The position numbers and the translations under genes are program-made. Below, piece after piece: positions 61,301 through 64,000 of a stretch of DNA of 64,000 bases (position 1 is its first letter; every line of letters begins with the position of its first letter). Below the pieces are notes generated by a model. That model was not told the DNA's origin and did no database searches. It saw only the letters and a program-made list of their open reading frames with translations. Source of the DNA: Chionoecetes opilio (Eukaryota; Arthropoda; Malacostraca; Decapoda; Majidae). The DNA is taken from positions 1 to 64,000 of the forward strand of contig JACEEZ010002750.1 of the NCBI GenBank assembly GCA_016584305.1. The letters are read 5' to 3'.

Positions 61301-64000
61301 AGCATCCGTTCCCTTCTTGGGAGGCTCGAACCAGGCCCCAGCATGATTAAACCGTCCAGGTATGACATCCAGAAGCTGAGAGGTTGTGTTCATTTTGGGG
61401 TCTCAAGATAAATTTGGGGAAGAGTTCAGGATGGTGCATGATTCACTCCCCATAGTCTGAAATTTCCCTGAGACCATTGCGTGGAAGCTTTTGATGTTCT
61501 TAGTGTTCCACCCAGATGGTGTATGCCCCTTTGAATGGTTTTCTTCTAGCCAGGGAAGGAAGCTTTCCCATGCAGCCTCATCAGTGTTCATACACGAGCT
61601 TGCAGTCTCAGCTCGTTGTACCTCCGCCGTCCTCACCCCCTGACACTGATCCTTCTGCGAGACACCGTTTCCACACCAGATCCTAAGACCTGACCCTGAA
61701 ACCTTTTCCCCCTTGGTGGAGGGGAGAGGCAGATTGTGTGGAAGACGCCATCCTGTGATAATTTTCTTAAAAATTCTCTTGTTTCCAGAAAACCCTCGGC
61801 AGCTTGGCAAAAAGAGTGTTTGATCAAACACGAAAAAAATCTTGTTAAGCGTAAGGACTGCTGATGGCATGCTTTTTGCCCCAAGATTTCATTAACGGTG
61901 GACTTTTCTGTTGCGGGAGTTTGATAGTGGGAGGTGCTTACAGTGCCCTGGACCACGCAATGTCTTGCGGTTTTTGATGTTGAACCAGCCCAATGTGATG
62001 GAGGGTTTTCTCAGGGTTGACTTCGAGTAAGAAGCCAGATAGGGTTCTTGGTCTTTGAACCCGGCCCTTTTGGTGTGTCAATACGCAGTCTCAATCCTGG
62101 GGGCCCGCCCCCCGCCCAACATTGATATTGGCAAAATTTGAGGGTCGGGGAGTGATTCTTTTCTTTGGGCTTTGGGAATTTTGGCAGGACCTTTTTGGCA
62201 CAGAGCCTGCAACCTGGAAACGGGCGCAATGCATTTACTTGTGAGAAGTACCGCTCAATTTGTGTTCTTCAAGTCGGTCGATGTTACCCAGGCCAGGGTT
62301 GTGAACACACCAGGGTAGATGTTTGCTGGGGAGGGAATGTCATCCTTTTTAACATTTCCCGCTTCTGGGTACAAAGGGCTGTATCGATTCCTCAAAAATA
62401 AGTGGACACACAGTGGCCAAGACGATTTTAGAGTTTGGCGTCTGGTTTCCCGTCAAAAACCCTTTTCAGCATTGGACAGCAGTACGTGCTTGGGTGGCTT
62501 TTTCTTTCCAGGTAACAGCAAAGAAACCCAAATCATGCCGAAGGATGTGGGAAGACGTTTAGCTTTTAGAGGAGTTTTACACCACACCTCCTGTCAGCAG
62601 GGTGTGCAGGAATTTTGTGATGCGCAGGGAAACATTGATCGACGGGAGGCCAGGTGGAAAATCTTGCTATTTATTTCATTTTTCAGCTGCATTTTCCCGT
62701 TGGTAGATATCTTAGAGAGGGTCTTGCTTCTTGCAGACTTTTTTCATTTTGTGTGCGTCGGGGAAGGTCGTCCAGAGAGGGTGCGTGATAGATTAGAAGC
62801 TTCCCTTTTCATCTGGGACAAAGCGTAGTGATTTCCCCCAAAATCGGGTTTTAACTTGGCGAACAGTTCTTTTTCGCGGTTTCAGTTGGAAATACCACGG
62901 GAACAGGATCTCTCAAGCCCAGATGTGAGGTTTTTCATAGGCAGTACCCCCGGGTTTGGGGGAAAAATTCAGTTCTTTTATACAAGAAAAGTTCCTCGAG
63001 GGTTCTATTCCCGCTTTCGTAGCGTGGGGTTTCCCCGCTTTTTCCTGATTTCACCCGCACCAGCCTGGCGGCCGCGGGGAATCTCTTTGTGAAGAGTTTG
63101 TTTTTTTTTTGAGACTTGTTGGGAGGGCCCTCTGCAGCAACAAGTCCTGCTAAGTAAACCAGGATTTTTGGTTTAGTTTTGTTGCTGCTTCGGATCTTTT
63201 CCCTTGCCGTAGTAACAACTGGATGAGTGGGCCCCCTTTCTTTTCGCTTTTATGTACTTTCTTGACTTCTCGCAGAAGAGAATACTTTGGCATACCCCGT
63301 AGTACTAGGGATCCCTTGATGCCCTCCTCCGGGGTCGACGTTCTGTTCTATTTGACACCCTTTGGAAGGATAAATCCAGTGATTTTTCATTGTAAAGAGA
63401 CTACGCATTTTCGGGGATAATGTATGGTGGTACCTCCTTCTTCAAGGCCTTGCTGCTTCCAGGACGTTGCGCCCCCCTCACCCGGGTGGTTCCCGGGTCC
63501 AAAACCGGGTTTACACCAGAGCACGCTGTATCATCAGGCAGTGGGATACAGCGATCCGTGCTCTCTTCCTCGCTGATGGTTGCATCAGCCCGTCGACAGT
63601 CAGCAACACCTGCCCCAAAAAAAAAATCACCCTTAAACATTACAGAAAAAACAAACAAAACAAAATTTTAAGGAAACCCTTTACATAGTTTGTCCTTCCC
63701 AAAAATAAATTCCCCCCAAAATATCACAAAAAATCACAAATATGAAATAAACCCTAAATATGGGGAAACTTAAAAATACATCGGAAAACTCTTTTAGGAA
63801 AAATTAGCTACAAAAAGCTGTTAGAAATATTTTCAATTTTTCCCCCTATTTAGGGATTTTTTTCCCGTTTATGGGAAAAAAAACCCAAAATAATTTTTTT
63901 TTGGGGAAATCCCCAAAAAAATGAGGAAATTTTAAAAAAAACCCAGGGAAAAACTTGGTAGAGAATAAATTTTACATAGGGTCCAAAATTTTGCAACGTC
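58330..64000. repeat. Direct duplication, noisy copy (truncated by window end)
   Basis: Repeats 47650-53800 in order and orientation with frequent one-base indels. The last bases (GAGAATAAATTTTACATAGG) correspond to about 53770, so the copy continues past the window. 58330-59235 is non-coding flank like 47650-48687. Confidence 0.85.
59236..63650 (-). pseudogene. Nuclease-like gene, noisy second copy
   Basis: Minus-strand counterpart of 48688-53434. Recognisable pieces: CVRSCELPKC-type CGHANSLSALPQ region near 59340, MVLCLGMCHKIPP (59943), and FFIHKVV/AAALT-type N-terminal fragments near 63000-63600. All are in different frames. About 4.4 kb, shorter than the clean copy because of deletions and lost homopolymers. 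Confidence 0.6.

Overview
This window is eukaryotic, repeat-dominated DNA, most likely from an arthropod and plausibly a decapod crustacean. That is inferred from the transposon types, the abundant CA/TA/TAGA microsatellites and degenerate CCTAA-like runs, not from a marker gene. There are no operons or bacterial genes. It holds nested transposable elements, several minisatellites, two probable exons of one host gene, a RING-finger remnant and a large multi-copy nuclease-like gene. Text quality alternates sharply: positions 1-11500, 18938-22062 and 58330-64000 are full of indels and homopolymer errors, and each has a cleaner partner elsewhere in the window.

Layout. (1) 1-11500 is a degraded inverted copy of 35253-46080. 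Together they form a giant inverted repeat around a loop of about 24 kb. (2) 12837-23416 is one Ty1/copia-type LTR retrotransposon on the plus strand: 5' LTR, initiator-Met primer site, gag, zinc knuckle, protease, integrase, RT/RNase H remnant, polypurine tract and 3' LTR. A 5'-truncated CR1-like LINE with an esterase ORF1 sits in its gag. A noisy 3.1-kb direct duplicate of its own 5' part (18938-22062) sits where the RT N-terminus should be. (3) 24300-24964 is a RING-finger remnant. (4) 26270-34167 is a second copia copy on the minus strand, split by a nearly full-length 4.9-kb LINE (PHD plus CCCH ORF1, endonuclease/RT ORF2) and by a tRNA-derived SINE whose head has been amplified into a 24-bp satellite. 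(5) 34711-35252 is an assembly gap.

(6) The right arm (35253-46080) carries two in-phase exons of an unrecognised host gene (36017-36657), a 36-bp minisatellite, an unrecognised ORF pair near 40.4-40.9 kb, and a (TA)n-embedded mariner (41577-45945). An intron-containing Tigger/pogo element (41606-44782) is inserted inside that mariner. (7) 47650-53800 holds a 4.7-kb minus-strand coding region of a repeated invertebrate family with FEN/PIN-like acidic motifs. A poorer direct copy fills 58330-64000. Between them lie a SINE, a deleted Tigger derivative (56676-57111) and a 42-bp satellite.

The coding regions here serve mostly to mobilise the elements. Nearly all autonomous ORFs carry frameshifts, so most copies appear dead, or the assembly is unpolished. 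Distinguishing biology from assembly error in the three noisy segments is the main interpretive issue.
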